From contig JAJEFJ010000082.1 in assembly GCA_022820485.1 (NCBI GenBank), positions 62,001 to 126,000 on the forward strand: a DNA stretch of 64,000 bases, read 5' to 3'. Made by a program: the position numbers and the translations under genes. Below are positions 37,076 to 47,159 of this stretch, in pieces. Each line of letters begins with the position of its first letter. Position 1 is the first letter of the stretch. The notes beneath the pieces were generated by a model. That model did not search any database. It was not told where the DNA came from and saw only the letters and a list, made by a program, of their open reading frames with translations. This DNA comes from Candidatus Latescibacterota bacterium. GTDB taxonomy: Bacteria; Latescibacterota; UBA2968; UBA8231.

Positions 37076-38460
37076 CTAAATGGATTTCGTTCGCACTGAG
37101 CATTGCGCTGGCAGTCGGCTGCGAGACCAAGCCGGAAGCCCCGCCCGCTCAGCCGGTAATGCAGCCGCCTCCGGTTGAAGATCCGCTGCTGATCGGGCGC
37201 GCCCTGTTGCGGCAGAAGCGCTACGCAGATGCGCTCGAGGTGTACGGGGAGGCGCGCAAGCGCCATCCGCAGTCGGGCGAGGTGCTGGCCACGCTGGGCC
37301 GAATCCACTTGGCCTTGGGCCAGCCCGAAGAGGCGACCCAATTTTATGAAATGGCCGTGGCCCTCGAATCCGATCACCCTGAATGGCTCGTCGCCTTGGG
37401 CAATGTGCATCTGAAGCTAAGCCGCTACGACGAAGCCCACGCCGCGTTTGCCGCGGCTTTGGCCTTGGATTCGACGTATGCGCCAGCGCGACGCAACAAA
37501 GCGGCGGTGTACAGCAAGCAGGGGCGGTTGGGCGACGCCGCGCACGAATACGAGCGCGCCTTGGCGCTGCGGCCTGAACATCTCCACACCCGCTTTAACC
37601 TTGGGCTGGTGTACGCCAGTTTGGGCCGCTATGCCGATGCCAGCGAAACCCTGCAACAGGTCTTGGTGGCCGCGCCGAAAAACGCGCGGGCGCTCTACGC
37701 GATGGGAGAGATCAAGCTCCAAAAGGGCGACGACGAGGGGGCGGTCGAGTACTTTGAGCGCACGCTGGCAGCCGACACCACCTATGCGGAGGCGCATCTG
37801 CAATTGGGGAGGATCCAGATGGGCCAAAACGATCTTACGGCGGCGGCCGAGCGCTTCCGCCGGACCATCCTAATCGAACCTGGGCTGGCCGAGTCCTTCC
37901 GGCTGCTGGGCCAGATCCACCTGCGGCAGGGCCGCGAAGCAGCCGGCGAAAAATCCCTTGCTGCGTACGAGAAGGTCAAGCAGGTCGAGGGGGATATCCA
38001 GCGTTATCGCGAGCAACTGCGCAGCGATCCAGACGACGCCGACGCCCATTACAGCTTAGGTTTTATATATAATCGCTTGGGGTTTACCGGCGTGGCTCTG
38101 CCGCACTACGCCCAAGCCGTGCGGATCCATCCCGGCCACGTGCGGGCGCTGAACAACATGGGCAACATCTACTTGCGCACCGGGCATTTCGATCAAGCGG
38201 CAGCGGCCTATCAGCAGATCATTGAACAAGACCCCGAGCATGTGGCCGCCTTTGCCGCGCTCGGGCAGGTCTATTTGAATCAGCAGCGCACGGATGAGGC
38301 CATTGCCATGCTCAACCGTGCGCTCGCGCTCGACGAAAACTGGCTCGGTGCTCACCAAGCCTTGGCCGAAGCCTACAAGCGGCTGGGGCAGATTGCCAAA
38401 AGTGAAGAACACAAACGCATGGCCGACGCCTTGCTTAGAAAGCAAAAAGATGACCAATAA
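37072..38460 (+). CDS. TPR-repeat lipoprotein-like protein
   Basis: N-terminal SIALAVGCETK lipobox; many TPR repeats. Confidence 0.88.
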   Translation: MTKWISFALSIALAVGCETKPEAPPAQPVMQPPPVEDPLLIGRALLRQKRYADALEVYGEARKRHPQSGEVLATLGRIHLALGQPEEATQFYEMAVALESDHPEWLVALGNVHLKLSRYDEAHAAFAAALALDSTYAPARRNKAAVYSKQGRLGDAAHEYERALALRPEHLHTRFNLGLVYASLGRYADASETLQQVLVAAPKNARALYAMGEIKLQKGDDEGAVEYFERTLAADTTYAEAHLQLGRIQMGQNDLTAAAERFRRTILIEPGLAESFRLLGQIHLRQGREAAGEKSLAAYEKVKQVEGDIQRYREQLRSDPDDADAHYSLGFIYNRLGFTGVALPHYAQAVRIHPGHVRALNNMGNIYLRTGHFDQAAAAYQQIIEQDPEHVAAFAALGQVYLNQQRTDEAIAMLNRALALDENWLGAHQALAEAYKRLGQIAKSEEHKRMADALLRKQKDDQ

Positions 38461-40192
38461 TGTGAGAAAATGGGTAGGGCTTGCCGTCTGCACATTCCTT
38501 TTTTGCTGTGCCCAAGAGCCGGCGATCCCGGTCGCCGAGGGGGGTGGTTTAGTGGTGCCTGGTACCGCCTTGGCCCAAGTTGGCGACGACCTAATTGACG
38601 AACGCGAATTCCGCCGCTACGAAGCCCGGATCCAACCGCAGCACCGCTCTTTGGCCCAAGGCGTGGAAAAGCATCGCGAGCACCTGATCAGTTTGATCGA
38701 CATCAAGCTCATGGTGCGCGAGGCGTACGCACGAGACCTGGACAAAAACCCCGAATGGATCAAGGCTGTGGAACTCGCCCAGCACAAGGCCATGATCGAA
38801 GCCTATCTGCGCGAGCAAGTCGGTCTGCAAATCGAGATTTCCGAAGACGAGTTGCGAGCCAATTTTGCCGCGCATCCAGCCCGCCACGCCGTGCGCGGGG
38901 CGCACATCTTGCTCGACAGTCGCGATCGCGCCGATTCCATCTACGCGGAGATCGAATCTGGCCGGGCTACTTTTGAGGACATGGCGCGCAAGCACTCGCT
39001 GGACGAGGCGACGGCGGCCGAGGGGGGCCGGTTTGATTCGTACTATGCCTTCGACCGGGTCTCAGACCGAGTGTACGAGCGCGTGTTCTCGTTGGACGTA
39101 GGTGAAGTCAGCCAGCCCTTTCGCACGCCCCAAGGATGGGAAATCGCCAAGGTAGTAGATAAGAAGTTGGTGCCTTTTGAGAAGTATCGCACGGTGATCC
39201 AGCGGGCGACTTTTCTCGAAAAAATCGAGAACTTGCGCAGCGAGCACATCGATAAGCTGGTCGTCGAGAGCGGCTTGCGCCCGGTGGAGGAGCAGGTGCG
39301 GCGCTTTGTCGCGGCTTGGAACCAACAGCTTGGTGCGCCGCAGCTTGCGCCCGAGGAGTGGGCCGCCCCGCTTTACGAGTACGAGGGCGGCGTTATCACC
39401 GTGCAGCAGGGCAGCAACTTGTTGCACAATACGCGGCTGGGCCGCGCCCAAATCGACAGCGCCGTGCTCGACGACCGGATCCGCCGCCGTGGAGCACCTG
39501 ACCTGCTGTTGGGCTTGGCGGCCGAGCGCGGAGGATACGCCGAGCGGCCCGAGGTGCAGGAGAAGGTGACAGCCGAAAAGGAGCGACTGCTGCTGCAAGG
39601 GCTGTGGGAAGAACTGCTCGAAGACGCCTTAGCGGTGAGCGAAGAGGAAGCGCGCGCCCACTACGAGGCGCATCCAGAGATGTTCTGGGCGCCAGAGGAA
39701 ATCATCGTCCAAGAAATCATGGTCGCCGACGAGTCGCTCGCCCAAGAGCTGCTGGAGCAAATTCGCAACGGGGCCGATATGGCCGCGTTGGCAACCAAGC
39801 ACAGCATCCGCCGCGATGCGGACGAAAACGGCGGCCTCTACGCGCTGCGCGCATTTGAAAAGATCGTGTACAAGGAGCTGATGGACGCGGCCGTATCCGC
39901 GCCCGAAAGGGAGTTGCAAGGTCCGATTGAACTAGTCGATCCCTTGCCGGCTTCTCTGCGCGATCCTCAGCCTTTGGAACGGGCTTTTTCAATCTTCAAG
40001 GTCTTGCAGCGCCGGCCCAAGCGAGTGCAGGAATACAACTTGGTCCAACAGAAGGCCCACTACTTGGCCCGCCAAGAAAAACAGCAGCGCGAATTGCGCA
40101 CCCTCAACTTGCAGTTGCGCGACAAATGGCGCGATACATGGGGCATTAACGACGACGCGCTCGAAAAGTACGCGCTGGTCAAGCCTTCATAA
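38450..40192 (+). CDS. Parvulin-type peptidyl-prolyl isomerase (SurA/PpiC-like) lipoprotein
   Basis: TFLFCCAQ lipobox; RGAHILLDSRDRADSIYAEIESGRATFEDMARKHSLDEATAAEGGRFDSYYAFDRVSDRVYERVFSLDVGEVSQPFRTPQGWEIAKV. Confidence 0.9.
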   Translation: MTNNVRKWVGLAVCTFLFCCAQEPAIPVAEGGGLVVPGTALAQVGDDLIDEREFRRYEARIQPQHRSLAQGVEKHREHLISLIDIKLMVREAYARDLDKNPEWIKAVELAQHKAMIEAYLREQVGLQIEISEDELRANFAAHPARHAVRGAHILLDSRDRADSIYAEIESGRATFEDMARKHSLDEATAAEGGRFDSYYAFDRVSDRVYERVFSLDVGEVSQPFRTPQGWEIAKVVDKKLVPFEKYRTVIQRATFLEKIENLRSEHIDKLVVESGLRPVEEQVRRFVAAWNQQLGAPQLAPEEWAAPLYEYEGGVITVQQGSNLLHNTRLGRAQIDSAVLDDRIRRRGAPDLLLGLAAERGGYAERPEVQEKVTAEKERLLLQGLWEELLEDALAVSEEEARAHYEAHPEMFWAPEEIIVQEIMVADESLAQELLEQIRNGADMAALATKHSIRRDADENGGLYALRAFEKIVYKELMDAAVSAPERELQGPIELVDPLPASLRDPQPLERAFSIFKVLQRRPKRVQEYNLVQQKAHYLARQEKQQRELRTLNLQLRDKWRDTWGINDDALEKYALVKPS

Positions 40193-40260
40193 AAAGAAAA
40201 CAGCGCCGCTTCCGTAAATTTTATTATACTATATATCTAGTATATCGGGAGAGTAAAACC

Positions 40261-42306
40261 ATGAAACGTCTAGCGAATTTTTGGCTTTGGTTCCTTGCCG
40301 CAGCATCAGCTACGGCCGCGGCCGCGGACATTTCTTTGTGGCAGATCGGCGGCAGCGGCCTTCGCTGGGCCGATAGCGACTCGGCCCAGGTAATGATTGA
40401 CTTTACCGGACCGAATAACTCGATCCAGCCAGTGCTGGTGAGTTCGGATACGACGGTCTTTCCTCTGCTCGAAAATTGGTCGCCGAAAAAGGCTCCGGAC
40501 GAGCTAGGTTTTGTCGATGGTGAGCGGCCCCGCGCTTGGAAGGGTTGCTGCGGCACCTCATCGACGGTTGACAACGCGCTCAACCTCATCGACGGCAATG
40601 GCGCGACGTACAATCCGGTGACCAGCAACAGCATTAACAGCGAGTACTACACCATTGACCTAGGGGTGCCGGTACCGCTGTTCCGCTTTGCCATGAGCAC
40701 GCCGGACAAGGGGTTTTTCCGCTCGGACGGGACCCCGCTAGAAGAAGACTCCATCCCGGCCTTTGAGGTGTCGATAGCCCCAGACACCAACAACGATGTG
40801 CTGAACACGTCCAATCCCATTGGGGAAGTCATCGTCGAGGCGCGCGAGAACGTGGTCCCCAAGATAGCCGCGGATTTTCCCTTGCAATACGTGCGCTACG
40901 TGCGCTACAAGCGCAAGAATTCAATCCTCGACGAGGCGACGAATCAGTCGTCTGGGCATTCGGGCACGGCGCGCAAGGGAACGGTGGCTGAGTTCTTCCT
41001 CTGGGGAGAGGGAATCCCCAAGCGGGCCACGTACAAGACGCTCATTTTTGACCTCGGCACAGTCGTCAACTTCGGTCGGCTGTTCTGGAAGGCCACGCCC
41101 ATGCGCCTAGTCAACGGCGTGGCCGAGGAAGCCCCAGACGCCAACGTGCAGATCGAGATCGAAGCGCGCACCGGAATCGACTCAGATCCGGACATCTACT
41201 ACGAGTTTACGGATATGGGGACGCGCGTCGTCGTTGAGCAAGCCCGCTATCAAGGCGTGCTGAAAAACCAGAGCGCGGCCGTTACGAATGCCGACGGGCT
41301 GGGCGGCACTCTGACCCTTTCTACTCGGCCTAAGCCGGGGCTCCGCGCTGGCATTGAGTACGACCAAGAAAACTGGACGTTCTGGTCTTTTCCGACCACT
41401 GAGTCCGATCAACCCCTCAACCTCAACCGAGGGTCGTATTTGCAGGTCAAGGTGGTGCTGCACAGCGAGCGATTCGACGAGTTTGTGCGCCTCGATTCCC
41501 TGTGGATTGAGACCTCGCCGATATTGGCTAGCCGCGTCGTGGCCGAAGTGGCCGAGCTCGGCCAGCCTAACCCGGCGCGCGGTGTGGCCGAAGTTCCCTT
41601 GGGAGAGATGACGGACTTCGCCTACGACATCAAGGCGGAATTCGCGGCTGGTGAGGGGGGGTTTGACGCCCTGCGGATTAGCACGGGTAGCGCACAGACC
41701 GAGTTCAAAGGGCTGGAAGTAGATGGAGTCGCAACCGATCCGGCTGGGATAGAAATTGTGGACGACGGCTTTGAGGTACAGTTGCCGCAGCGCATAAGCA
41801 GTGCATACAACCCGAACTTGCGGGTGACCTTTTCCGCCGAAGTCTTCGACTTTGCGCGCACCTTTGAAGGCGAGGTCTTCAACTCCGGTGGCACCGAGCT
41901 ACCGCAGCCTGTCGAAAGTGGGGACGTCAGCGATGCGATCGGTACCAACAGTCTGCGGGTTTTGGCTGCGAGCGCGGCCAATCCGCAATTAGTGCAAGAT
42001 GTGCAGTTTTCCAGCGGCGTGATCACCCCCAACGGCGACGGGGTCAACGACGAGTTGGTCATTTCCTACTCGCTTTTTGCGCTGCCGCAATCGGTGCCAG
42101 TGCAATTGCAAGTGTTTTCGCTAGACGGTCGCCGGGTGGCTCAAGTCCAGCGCGGCCAGCAGGGGTCCGGCCCCCAGCAATTGCACTGGGATGGTCGCGA
42201 CCAGCGCGGTGAGACGCTCGCCCCGGGCCTGTACCTTTTGGGTGTCGGCATCGAAGCCGAAGACAAGAGCGCCCTACAACTGCGACCCATCAACATCGCT
42301 TACTGA
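40261..42306 (+). CDS. Secreted discoidin-like/FlgD-like surface protein (-IAY tail)
   Basis: Signal peptide; SSGVITPNGDGVNDELVISYSLF...LQVFSLDGRRVAQV...LHWDGRDQRGETLAPGLYLLGVGI...LRPINIAY. Confidence 0.8.
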   Translation: MKRLANFWLWFLAAASATAAAADISLWQIGGSGLRWADSDSAQVMIDFTGPNNSIQPVLVSSDTTVFPLLENWSPKKAPDELGFVDGERPRAWKGCCGTSSTVDNALNLIDGNGATYNPVTSNSINSEYYTIDLGVPVPLFRFAMSTPDKGFFRSDGTPLEEDSIPAFEVSIAPDTNNDVLNTSNPIGEVIVEARENVVPKIAADFPLQYVRYVRYKRKNSILDEATNQSSGHSGTARKGTVAEFFLWGEGIPKRATYKTLIFDLGTVVNFGRLFWKATPMRLVNGVAEEAPDANVQIEIEARTGIDSDPDIYYEFTDMGTRVVVEQARYQGVLKNQSAAVTNADGLGGTLTLSTRPKPGLRAGIEYDQENWTFWSFPTTESDQPLNLNRGSYLQVKVVLHSERFDEFVRLDSLWIETSPILASRVVAEVAELGQPNPARGVAEVPLGEMTDFAYDIKAEFAAGEGGFDALRISTGSAQTEFKGLEVDGVATDPAGIEIVDDGFEVQLPQRISSAYNPNLRVTFSAEVFDFARTFEGEVFNSGGTELPQPVESGDVSDAIGTNSLRVLAASAANPQLVQDVQFSSGVITPNGDGVNDELVISYSLFALPQSVPVQLQVFSLDGRRVAQVQRGQQGSGPQQLHWDGRDQRGETLAPGLYLLGVGIEAEDKSALQLRPINIAY

Positions 42307-42317
42307 GGAAAGCACTC

Positions 42318-44774
42318 ATGTCCAATCGCGCCATCGCCTTAGTGATGATACTCGCCTGCTACGCGCACGCTGAGTTTCTCACCTTTGACAGCCAAGAGGC
42401 TTGGGAGGTCAACTGGTCGCTTAAGCCGCAGTTAAACGTCTTCACCCCAGAGGGGCACTTGGGGCTGATCAAGTTCCACAAGGACATCAACGCCGCGCTC
42501 GACGCCCATCTCTTCGTCCACCCGACCAATGAGCGCGGGGATGTGGCCGGCGGCATCTGGTCGGCGCTGAGTAACCCCAACGCCGCTCCCCGAATCATCG
42601 ACGGGGATGCCGCCACCTTTTGGCAGCCAGCCGGCAGCGACCCGCTCGACAAGTGGATCGTGCAAATCGACCTGGGCCGCGCGGTACTGGCCAAAGAGAT
42701 CCGCATCCACTTCCCCGATGAAGAGGGGGCCAAACCCTTCCGTCAGTTCAGCGTTTTCGCCTCTACGGGTGCCCACGTGGCGGCTTTAGAGGATGTATAT
42801 CGCTTCGCGCCGATCTATCGCACAACTAAACCCAACTTGGATACGTATGTCAGCTTTGGGTTCAAACCGGCCGTGGAAGATACCACCCGTGCGGTGGAAC
42901 AACTAAGCGCCGCCGGTGGCAGCGCGGACTTTACCGCTCCGGAGTTTACCGGCGATGCCAATACTGCCACCACGGGAGGCCGCAACAAGGTAGTGGCGAC
43001 CGGTCAAGCGGATTCGCGGGTGGCCGCCAATTCGAGGTGGCAGATGATCCAGTTCATCCGCTTCCTCGTCGATGAACACCAGCTCGACGGCGCGCTAGCC
43101 GAAATTGAGGTCATTACCGTTGGCGACAATATCAGCCTTGGGGTCGAGGCAAAGGGCGGCACGTACATCAATGGATCGCGGGCGACCGACCCCTTCTTTT
43201 GGCTCGACGGCAACCTCAATACGTACGGGGTCATCGAGGTGCATCAGCAGTTTACCGAGTCGCGCGGCACGGCCCTTGAAGGGGGCTTGTGGTGGCAGGT
43301 TGATTTGGGGGCGACCTACTGGGTTGACGATGCGTTCGTCTATTGGCAAAAAGCTGGCGAGCGCCTCGCTGACTTCCGCTTGGGTACCAACAACGCCGGC
43401 ACGGGGTACACCTTTTTCTCTTCTGACGGCACCAAGACCCTGTCCGGCGACATCGACTTTGATACGTGGATTTTTGAACCGGAGTGGACCAATGCCCGCG
43501 AGCAATACAAGCGGCACTACCGGTATTTGTTCAATCCGCGCAAGGTGCGGCACATCTTCTGGCTGGCCCTGCACGACTTGGGCTGGCGCGCCCATCCCAT
43601 GGAGCTACAGATGTTCTCCCCAGGCCACCCGGCCGAAGTCGTGATCCAATCGAATTTTTTGGATCTGAGCGCGCTCGCTGGCGATGGGCAGCCCAAGGTG
43701 ATCAAGGCCATCCACTACGATGCCGATCTACCGCCCAATACTCAGATCGAACTGCGCTCCCGCTCGGGTAACGAGATGGGCGAGGTGTACACTTTTCACA
43801 ACAAGATCGGCGAGGTAGTAACTGAGGAGAAGTGGAACAGCTCGCCCAAGGTACTGCGGGGCCGAGTGGATACCTCGGTCGTCGTCGGGGAGGCTTGGAG
43901 CGAGTGGAGCAACGTGTACAAGCTGTCGGGCGAGCCTTTTAAGTCGGACTCGCCGCGCAAATTTGTGCAGCTAGAGTTGGTTATGAGCACGGAAGACCCG
44001 GAGGTAGCTCCCACGGTGCGCTCGGTCGAATTGGAATTCGTTGATGCGCTGGTCAATGAGGCGCACGGATCGATTCTGCCCCGCCAAGCCAAGCCCAACG
44101 AGGATACCCGTTTCACCTATATGCTGTGGCCGTCCGTGACCGCGGATAACAAGGGTTTTGACCGCCTGCGCTTGGTTGTGCCCGACTTGGTGCGGGCCGA
44201 TGAAGTCGAGGTGACAGTCGCTGGTCAGGTGGTTGCACCGACGGCTATGAACATTGCCGCGGATTCGCTGCTGATCGACTTGCCGCAGGTAGTCCAAGGG
44301 GACTCCGTGCAGGTCGCCTTCACCACGAGATTAGTGCGGAACGCCGCAGTCGTAGATGCCGATCTGGGCCTGAGCGACGCGCCTGGCTTGTGGCAGGACG
44401 TCGAGCCGGCCGAGCGCCGGTCCAACGTAGTGCTATTACCCGAACTGGCCGACAGCGACCGCTTGATTGGCGACTTACAGCTTTCGAGCCGAGTGCTCAC
44501 GCCCAATGGCGATGGAGTCAACGACGCTGTGGAGTTGAGCTTTGTCGTCTTCAAGGCCCAAGATGCGGTGCCTATGGTCGAGGTGCGCGACTTGGTCGGC
44601 CGGCCCGTGGCCCAATTGACGCCAGTCGCAGAGGGGCCGACCCGCCGCTTTACGTGGAATGGCCAAGATGCGGGCGGTGCCACCGTGCCTCCGGGCATCT
44701 ACCTCTGGCGCATAGACGTAAACGCAGACTCAGGCGACGCCATTGAGTTGCGCGTCGTCGAGGTGGCCTACTAA
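42318..44774 (+). CDS. Secreted discoidin-like/FlgD-like surface protein (-VAY tail)
   Basis: IIDGDAATFWQPAGSDPLDKWIVQIDLGRAVLAKEIRIHFPD (F5/8C-like); SSRVLTPNGDGVNDAVELSFVVF...ELRVVEVAY. Confidence 0.82.
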   Translation: MSNRAIALVMILACYAHAEFLTFDSQEAWEVNWSLKPQLNVFTPEGHLGLIKFHKDINAALDAHLFVHPTNERGDVAGGIWSALSNPNAAPRIIDGDAATFWQPAGSDPLDKWIVQIDLGRAVLAKEIRIHFPDEEGAKPFRQFSVFASTGAHVAALEDVYRFAPIYRTTKPNLDTYVSFGFKPAVEDTTRAVEQLSAAGGSADFTAPEFTGDANTATTGGRNKVVATGQADSRVAANSRWQMIQFIRFLVDEHQLDGALAEIEVITVGDNISLGVEAKGGTYINGSRATDPFFWLDGNLNTYGVIEVHQQFTESRGTALEGGLWWQVDLGATYWVDDAFVYWQKAGERLADFRLGTNNAGTGYTFFSSDGTKTLSGDIDFDTWIFEPEWTNAREQYKRHYRYLFNPRKVRHIFWLALHDLGWRAHPMELQMFSPGHPAEVVIQSNFLDLSALAGDGQPKVIKAIHYDADLPPNTQIELRSRSGNEMGEVYTFHNKIGEVVTEEKWNSSPKVLRGRVDTSVVVGEAWSEWSNVYKLSGEPFKSDSPRKFVQLELVMSTEDPEVAPTVRSVELEFVDALVNEAHGSILPRQAKPNEDTRFTYMLWPSVTADNKGFDRLRLVVPDLVRADEVEVTVAGQVVAPTAMNIAADSLLIDLPQVVQGDSVQVAFTTRLVRNAAVVDADLGLSDAPGLWQDVEPAERRSNVVLLPELADSDRLIGDLQLSSRVLTPNGDGVNDAVELSFVVFKAQDAVPMVEVRDLVGRPVAQLTPVAEGPTRRFTWNGQDAGGATVPPGIYLWRIDVNADSGDAIELRVVEVAY

Positions 44775-44792
44775 CCGGGTTAGAGCGGTAGG

Positions 44793-47144
44793 ATGCGGAG
44801 AAAACACGGGATTGGCTGCGTGCTCACGGCCCTGTTCATCTGCGGTGCGAGCCGTGCCGAGGAAATCCGCTTCGACACCCCTTCCGAGTGGGCGACTTGG
44901 GAAGTTCCGGTCGATATCGTCCAGTTTGCGGACGACGGCTCGCTGGAACTGAGAAAATTCCGCAAGCAGATCAACGCCACTCTCGATGCCCATCTCTTTA
45001 CCCAACCCACCCAGACTCGTGGCAAGGTCCAGGGGGGGATCTGGCAGGCTGGATCCAATCCGACCGCGGCTCGGCGCATCATGGACGGAAATCTGGAGAC
45101 GGTGTGGCAACCTAGCCAGTCCGACGATCTGGTCGATTGGGTGGTGACTATCGACTTGGGGCGGCCCGTGCTAGCCGAGCGCATTCGCTTGGTGTTTCCC
45201 GACCGCGCAGGAGCGCGTCCCTGGCGGCAATTTAGCGTTTTCACGGCCAATGGTGCGCGCATCCAAGCCACGGACGACGTCTTCAAATTCGATCAAGCCT
45301 TTCAGACAACCCAGCCCAACCAAGAGCAGGTCGTCGATATCGAGTTGGTCGGTGAGCGCGATGTAACGCGAGTCATTGACCAAAGCCTCGGGCTGGAACC
45401 AGCCGCGCTGAACACCTTTCGCATGGTGCGCTTTGTGCGCGTACGCGCCGACGAAAAGAGCGCCGACGCGGCTTTAGCCGAAGTGGAGGTAGTTGCCGCG
45501 GGCGACAACATAAGTCTCGGAGTCTTGGCGCGCGGCGGCAGCTTCGACAACGGCCTGTTGGCACGTGAGCCGCAGAACATGTTCGACGGCATCACCGATA
45601 CGTACGGCAATATATTCACTGTCCAGAGCAAGGGCGGCTGGCGCGAGAGTGGGGTGTGGTGGTCAGTTGATTTGGGGGCGCTGTTCTGGCTGGACGAGGC
45701 ATTCATCTACTGGCAGCATCGCGGCGAGGGCTTGTCGAGCTTTCTGTTTGAGGGATTGCAGGCCGGTTCTGGCTATCAAATCCTCTTTTCCGATGGACGG
45801 CGCACCATTGCCGGCGACATCGACTACACACCGCTGATCTTCGAGCCAGCGCCGCTAACCGGCGCTGAGCGGAACTTGCGCCGCCATCGCTACGCGTTTG
45901 CGCCGCGCAAGATCCGCTACTTGTTCTGGCATTCGCTGACCGATACCGGCTGGTTTTCCCACCCTATGGAGTTGATGCTGTTCTCGCCGGGATACCCTGC
46001 ACAGGTGGTGTTGCTCTCGGACTTTATCGACCTCGGCCAACTCGCCGGCGATGGTCGCGCCAAGGCCATCAAACGCTTGCGCTGGGAGGCGACCACGCCC
46101 GATCAGACGCGGTTGCAGGTGCGCTCGCGGTCGGGCAATACCCTGCAAGAGTTCTACAGGTTCTACGACAAAAAAGGCGAGGAAGTCACCGAGACGCGCT
46201 ACGGCAGCCTGCCCAAGGTCATTCGAGGTCCCATCGACACCACGGTCGCCGTAGGAGCCGATTGGGGCGCGTGGAGCAACTTCTACCAGTTTTCCGGCGA
46301 GGCGTTTAAGTCGGAGACGCCGCGCCGCTTTATCCAATTGGAACTGATTCTCTCCACCGAGGATCCGGCTGTGGCTCCGGTACTGCACGCGCTGGCGCTG
46401 GATTTTGAGGATGCGTTGGTCGCCCAGGCAGCCGGGCAGATTGCACCGCGCCACGTCGTACCTAACGAGGCGACGCGGTTTACGTATGTGCTGCGGACGA
46501 GTACCACGGAGGGCGACTCAGGGTTTGACCGGTTGCGTTTTTCTACGCCTAGTGCTGTGGATGCTGAGAACGTACGGTTGTGGATTGGCGGCGTGACGCG
46601 CGAGCCGAGCGGAGTGCGGGTGGTGGGGGATTCGCTGCTGTTTGTCGATTTGCCGGAGGTGGTGCGGACGGATTCGGTCGCCGTGGAGTTTACCACGAAG
46701 GTGCTGCACAATGCCACGGTCTTTGCCGCCGACTTAGGGCAAGAAGCGCGTCCCGATCTGTGGCAGTCGGTCGAGGCGGCTGAGCGGCAAGCGAACTTGG
46801 TATTTTTGCCGGATCTACCCGGCAGTGAGCGACTGATCGGCGATTTACAGGTTGCGCCGTCGGTGTTTTCGCCCAACGGCGATGGGATCAACGACCGCGT
46901 GCAGATTCGCTTTGCGCTGTTCAAGGCGGTGGATGCGTCTCCGAGTGTACGCATTTTCGACTTGGCGGGTCGGGAGGTGGCAGCTCTTGCTTCGTCGGGT
47001 GGGGATGTATTGCAGTCGTTTAGCTGGGGTGGGTTGGACGCGTCGGGTGAGCGGGTTGCGCCTGGGGTTTACGTGTGCCGCATTGCTGCGGGTGCCGATG
47101 CGGGGCAGGGGGAAATAATACGCACCGTAGCCGTAGCCTATTGA
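44793..47144 (+). CDS. Secreted discoidin-like/FlgD-like surface protein (-VAY tail), paralog of 47160..49529
   Basis: IMDGNLETVWQPSQSDDLVDWVVTIDLGRPVLAERIRLVFPD; APSVFSPNGDGINDRVQIRFALF...IIRTVAVAY. Confidence 0.84.
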   Translation: MRRKHGIGCVLTALFICGASRAEEIRFDTPSEWATWEVPVDIVQFADDGSLELRKFRKQINATLDAHLFTQPTQTRGKVQGGIWQAGSNPTAARRIMDGNLETVWQPSQSDDLVDWVVTIDLGRPVLAERIRLVFPDRAGARPWRQFSVFTANGARIQATDDVFKFDQAFQTTQPNQEQVVDIELVGERDVTRVIDQSLGLEPAALNTFRMVRFVRVRADEKSADAALAEVEVVAAGDNISLGVLARGGSFDNGLLAREPQNMFDGITDTYGNIFTVQSKGGWRESGVWWSVDLGALFWLDEAFIYWQHRGEGLSSFLFEGLQAGSGYQILFSDGRRTIAGDIDYTPLIFEPAPLTGAERNLRRHRYAFAPRKIRYLFWHSLTDTGWFSHPMELMLFSPGYPAQVVLLSDFIDLGQLAGDGRAKAIKRLRWEATTPDQTRLQVRSRSGNTLQEFYRFYDKKGEEVTETRYGSLPKVIRGPIDTTVAVGADWGAWSNFYQFSGEAFKSETPRRFIQLELILSTEDPAVAPVLHALALDFEDALVAQAAGQIAPRHVVPNEATRFTYVLRTSTTEGDSGFDRLRFSTPSAVDAENVRLWIGGVTREPSGVRVVGDSLLFVDLPEVVRTDSVAVEFTTKVLHNATVFAADLGQEARPDLWQSVEAAERQANLVFLPDLPGSERLIGDLQVAPSVFSPNGDGINDRVQIRFALFKAVDASPSVRIFDLAGREVAALASSGGDVLQSFSWGGLDASGERVAPGVYVCRIAAGADAGQGEIIRTVAVAY

Positions 47145-47159
47145 GGCGGATTAGAGCGT

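Noticed and set aside
40225-40244. TATACTA-tatatc-TAGTATA inverted repeat upstream of 40261
   Set aside because: AT-rich 7-bp arms near a start site; likely promoter composition rather than a specific element.
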